Shown one piece after another: positions 60,352-64,000 of a DNA stretch of 64,000 nucleotides. The stretch's first letter is position 1. The number at the start of each line of letters is the position of its first letter. The stretch is from Ascidia mentula. Taxonomy: Eukaryota > Chordata > Ascidiacea > Phlebobranchia > Ascidiidae. The notes under the pieces were generated by a model, which was not told the DNA's origin, did not search any database, and was given only the letters and a program-made list of their open reading frames with translations. The translations under genes and the position numbers were made by a program. The stretch is from positions 20,226,001 through 20,290,000 of the forward strand of contig OX387201.1 of assembly GCA_947561715.1 (NCBI GenBank), in the 5' to 3' direction.

Positions 60352-63300
60352 TCATCGTCCGGTGAGAAGCTCTGAAAAAATCCACATTTCAGTGTTCCTG
60401 TATTTTAACGTACACTACGAGGCATTTCCTAGCCGTTAACATGTAAGGTGTTTCCCCTCGTTTGCGATGTGTGAGGTCTTGGCGGCCCTGAATAAAGAAA
60501 GCTTGATATTTTTATGATTGAAATAAACCCCAGAACTTTTGCTGCATGAAAGCTTGTGTCTAAGCTCAGTAGAAATGTACGTTAACACAAATTGTAACGA
60601 ACTTACTCCTCTTTTCTTTAACAATCGGCAAACCGATGGTCGCCTGTCGTTTAAACTCGGCCACAAACTCATCAGACACTTTTCCATCTTCACCCAAATT
60701 ATCCGTAAGAGTGACGTAAAGGCCTTCAGTCGCTCTACATGACGTCATCAACTCTCTGCTCGCCGTTCGGTTGAAAGATAAATATCCTAAAAATGTCATC
60801 ATAAAGTTTAAACCACGTGGAAATAGATAAATGTCAATGTAATACATAAGGTAATAGGGAAACCAAGTGCATGTTTTCCTAAACAATCTCACGTTATTTT
60901 GTCACCCGACAACTCCATAGAAATCATATATAGACAACCAACCTAATGCCTGGGCAGCAGTTTGTCGAATCAACTGATTCTCCGACTTCACTTTACCAAG
61001 AAGTTTCTCCACAGCGCCGCAAGTGACGATGGCTTCAGGAACGCCCGCCCTCGTGTGGGCGAGTGACGCAAGATAATCCGCTGTAATACGTCATCATTAC
61101 GTCATCTTTCTTTCATGTGAAACTACAAATCACCCAAAAAGTCGAATATATATTTCAACACGTACCTGCCATTGCCACTACGTCATGGTTGACGTCATCG
61201 AGGAAGTTGACGAGCGTAATGACGCCTCTAGCGGAAGATTCGACAAGGGAAGTGTTTGTTATGATGCGAGCGAGAACAACCAGCTGTTAAATACACAACT
61301 GCTATAACTTAAAACCACTTCCTCCACGCTTTCGTCCCACATAAACCACAAGGTTTATATTATTGCATGAGGTTTTAATTCATCTCACAAAGCTTTCTCA
61401 GATACAAGATATTTCTTTCCAACTTTACCTGAAAAGCTGCGGTAGTTTTAAAAATCGGATCCTTGCACCGAAATAAATCCTCAAACGTTGTGATGAGGCT
61501 CAAACCACCCAAGCGTGAAATCCGTTGTTGTTGTTGGATTCGGTTGAATGCGAACATGGTTAGTGCGGATACTGCTTGTAATTTCACCGCCTTAGAAAGA
61601 ACAAAACAATTGTTAGTAAAAATTACTTCCAATTCGTTCACACATAAACTATGCACACGCAATTAACTTTATCGCCAATTATTTGTACGTAAATTTCAAT
61701 AGAAAGTAAATACCCTGGCTTAAAGCAAGCTTCGCAGATTCAACAGGAGTTGTGGGAAACAAGTAGTAGAGGTGGGGATTACCCACCCGGTACTATATAT
61801 TGAGCATTCTTTATTACATCACAAAGGTTTTACAACAAACCCACCATACTGGGCGAGTTGCAGACTTGCAGAATAATTTCGAATCCGAATCCGTCCAATT
61901 CGTTCAGTTTGTCTTCGTTCTCCTGACAACCGCTAACAAGACACGATAAACAATGGAGAAGATCGACCTTTAGAACAAACATCTTTTGTTTAATCGCGAC
62001 TCTATGACGTAATTTCTGGCATCGCGTCACCTGCATCTTCTCGTCACGTGACGTTTTCCACACTCTGTTGACCAGCAGCTCAATGGCGCCCTCTTCGGCA
62101 ATTGTGAGTTGAGAGTTCTTGTTGTTTATGTGGGCTACACCTGGACCGATGTGAAAATAAAGTGAAATAATAATCAACAAATTTATCAAAAACAAACTTT
62201 AGGAAATTCACTGATTTTACAAACACAAAATATTGGATTCTGAACGAAAGTTAAAGCTCCCTCTAATGCTTTAGAAAACAAAAAAGCTTCACGCGCAGCC
62301 ATTGTCGTTATGATAATACCTGAAATGCACGTTACAGAGGTAGGAAAAATTGTCACGCACCAATGCACATCTTGTTGATAGCATCCAGTGTTCCCATGAC
62401 GACTTTCCGACTGGTTTTCTCCAACCTGAGCAACCGGATGAGCGGAGGGATAGTGTTGTCACGTGACAAACGCGCCTGACTCGATGAACTTTTCCAGCTC
62501 CATGCTGCCACCGCCTGGCAACCTACAAACGAGTCAATACATTCCAGCCATTGACATCATAAAATCGTTTTGCTAAAATACTCCGCGAAGAATCTGTTTA
62601 GCGACAACTTCCACTGATTGGGATCTTGTGTTTCCTGAAGTCATTTTGTTTTACCGACATACACTGTTTTATTTTTAATATTATTCGTTTGTTTTATTTC
62701 AAATATCAGAAATAAAGCAACTTTTTACCGATCAACTGAAGCGTGTCGGATTTGCTGAGTAACATGTCAATTATTTGACTCGTCCCGATTCTGCGAGCAA
62801 TTGCTCTCTGCTGCTCAGGGTGGTGACCAGCCAACGACCACAGTGCGCATGCGCCGCGTTCCTTCACCTCATCCGACCAAATCTGTTACGAAAATGACAG
62901 TTGATGGAAATCTTTACATTGGGTTGATAAATGTTTTTTTTCAAAATGGAAAGGAAAAATCAAAAAATGCCGTAAAAGAGTTCCACTAAAAGTCACAAGG
63001 TTTCAATAAAAAAATTCTTTAAACTTGACAAACTTGATTTTTGTAACTTCATTTTCTACTTACTTGAAACAGACGACACAGAGCGGTCGGAGCTTCTTCT
63101 AACGACGCCTCGTGTTGGGCTCCCTGGTTCCCTCTAGTAATGCATCCAACAGCAAGCGCAGCTTTCATCTGAGCGGGAATGCAATGACCTCGCAATATCG
63201 CCACCAGCGGCGCTTTGAACAAACTCGTTCTGCGTGAAATCTTCGGTTAACTTTTCAACTTTCTGACATTTAGAAAACAACAAAAAAGACCAATTTAATA

Positions 63301-64000
63301 TTTCCATAAATCTTTTGTAAAAACAACACCGGCCAAACAAAATGATTACTGCAAGCAATATAAACAACGACTTCACTTCTTGACTGAAATTATTCAATTC
63401 TTTAACAGGTGCAAAATCCCACAAGTGTGGATCAATATTTAGGTCACAATTCACAACAAGCTTCATCCCCACACCCGTTATACCTGGTTGTCCTGGTTGT
63501 CATCGCAAACAGCAGCAATCGCGTCAGCAGTCGCCGTCTGAAGCGAATCGTCCTTCACCGTGAGAAAATCAACCAGGAACCCGGAAGCTCCACACTCCAT
63601 AATTCTCCGCTGGATGTCGCCCGCACCACTCGTGTCTCCCCGACAGAGTGAAGCCAGGGTGTTGATAAACAAAAAAAAACAAAAAAAAAGCCAGGGTGTT
63701 GATGACGTTGACAAGCACATTCACAACCTGGAACAATACAAGCTGGAAAGTTACAATTACCTCAAATTCCATGGGAAGTATACGACGGACGTGAGGCATC
63801 GGTTTTAAACTAACTGCAAAATTTAATCAAGAATTCCCCTCCTGTATTTCTGACTCACGTCAACTTGGAGGAGTTCAACTAACGGCCGGATACCACCATG
63901 TGCGGCGATGCGTGACGCGTTGTCATCCACGTGGGCGAGATCCGAGAGAACGACAGAAGAACGCGATTGAATCTCGCATCTCTCATCCGTAGATTCCAGA
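60352..64000 (-). pseudogene. ANKAR-like ankyrin/armadillo-repeat gene, copy C (5' part outside window)
   Basis: Armadillo exons in the same order as copy B, including the exon missing from A (about 61175-61295) and the open EEGAIELLVNRVWKTSRDEK exon. Two lesions are private to this copy. An 11-bp deletion after accagcggcgc (near 63213) removes part of the IGVLAPLVAI segment and shifts frame. A 37-bp insertion (63667-63703) lies inside the exon encoding CGASGFLVDFLTVKDD. An extra codon (LSLITTFEDL) is harmless. The ankyrin exon would lie right of the window. Probably a pseudogene, or a disrupted allele if the duplication reflects haplotypes. Confidence 0.7.
63652..63703 (+). mobile_element. 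Poly(A)-only insertion with 15-bp target duplication
   Basis: Direct repeats agccagggtgttgat at 63652-63666 and 63689-63703 flank a 22-bp run made only of A with two C. Copies A and B have one uninterrupted copy of the target. This looks like target-primed reverse transcription that copied only a poly(A) tail. It adds 37 bp to an armadillo exon of copy C. Confidence 0.85.

Larger units (their letters stand above)
58373..64000. repeat. Segmental duplication, copy C (right edge outside window)
   Basis: 58373 onward aligns with base 1 onward of copy A, starting at taagcttgt in the WDR24 intron after exon 2. Similarity may extend left of 58373, but copy A cannot be compared there. It runs collinearly to the window end, inside an armadillo exon. 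Confidence 0.93.

Overview
This is a eukaryotic, chordate-type window, most likely from an ascidian of the genus Ciona. It has many short GT-AG introns, compact spacing, AT-rich non-coding DNA and animal-only gene types: the GATOR2 subunit WDR24, an ankyrin/armadillo (ANKAR-like) protein, a papain-family cathepsin, a CUB/ZP/EGF membrane protein and a NACHT-type NLR. Genus level is inferred from style and gene content; no search was run.

Layout. A block holding the start of WDR24 and the ANKAR-like gene (both on the minus strand), followed by a WDR24 exon relic and a xanthine dehydrogenase/aldehyde oxidase-like fragment, occurs three times: copy A (1-10355, left edge outside the window), copy B (34146-42938) and copy C (58373-64000, right edge outside). 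WDR24 in copy C is complete (54400-59387, 11 exons, about 829 aa). Each ANKAR-like copy carries its own lesion, so none looks fully intact within the window. Between A and B lie a truncated cathepsin (13053-13957), a three-unit 3424-bp macrosatellite (15461-25726), a complete 13-exon CUB/ZP/EGF/TM gene (25986-32309) and a short unknown gene fragment (33319-33676). Between B and C lie repeat-rich DNA, a complete nine-exon NLR gene (47536-51996, about 723 aa), a candidate MITE and fossil LTR-like sequence.

Most notable. (1) Two hammerhead-ribozyme motifs have all core residues intact (54742-54801 plus; 12040-12090 minus). Both are minimal type I forms with a 2-bp stem III. Related decayed cores sit as inverted pairs in duplicates A and B. 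The 54742 motif lies antisense inside the last intron of WDR24. (2) The middle macrosatellite unit is an exact chimera of its neighbours, the signature of one recent unequal crossover. (3) Datable insertions separate the duplicate copies: a 355-bp hAT-like MITE and a 195-bp insert over a splice donor in A, and a poly(A)-only insertion with a 15-bp target duplication inside a C exon.

The complete genes are functionally unrelated: nutrient sensing through mTORC1 (WDR24), cell-surface or egg-coat matrix (ZP protein) and innate immunity (NLR). Because Ciona is highly polymorphic, some duplicate structure could reflect haplotypes assembled in tandem; the copy-specific lesions and insertions give a way to test that.
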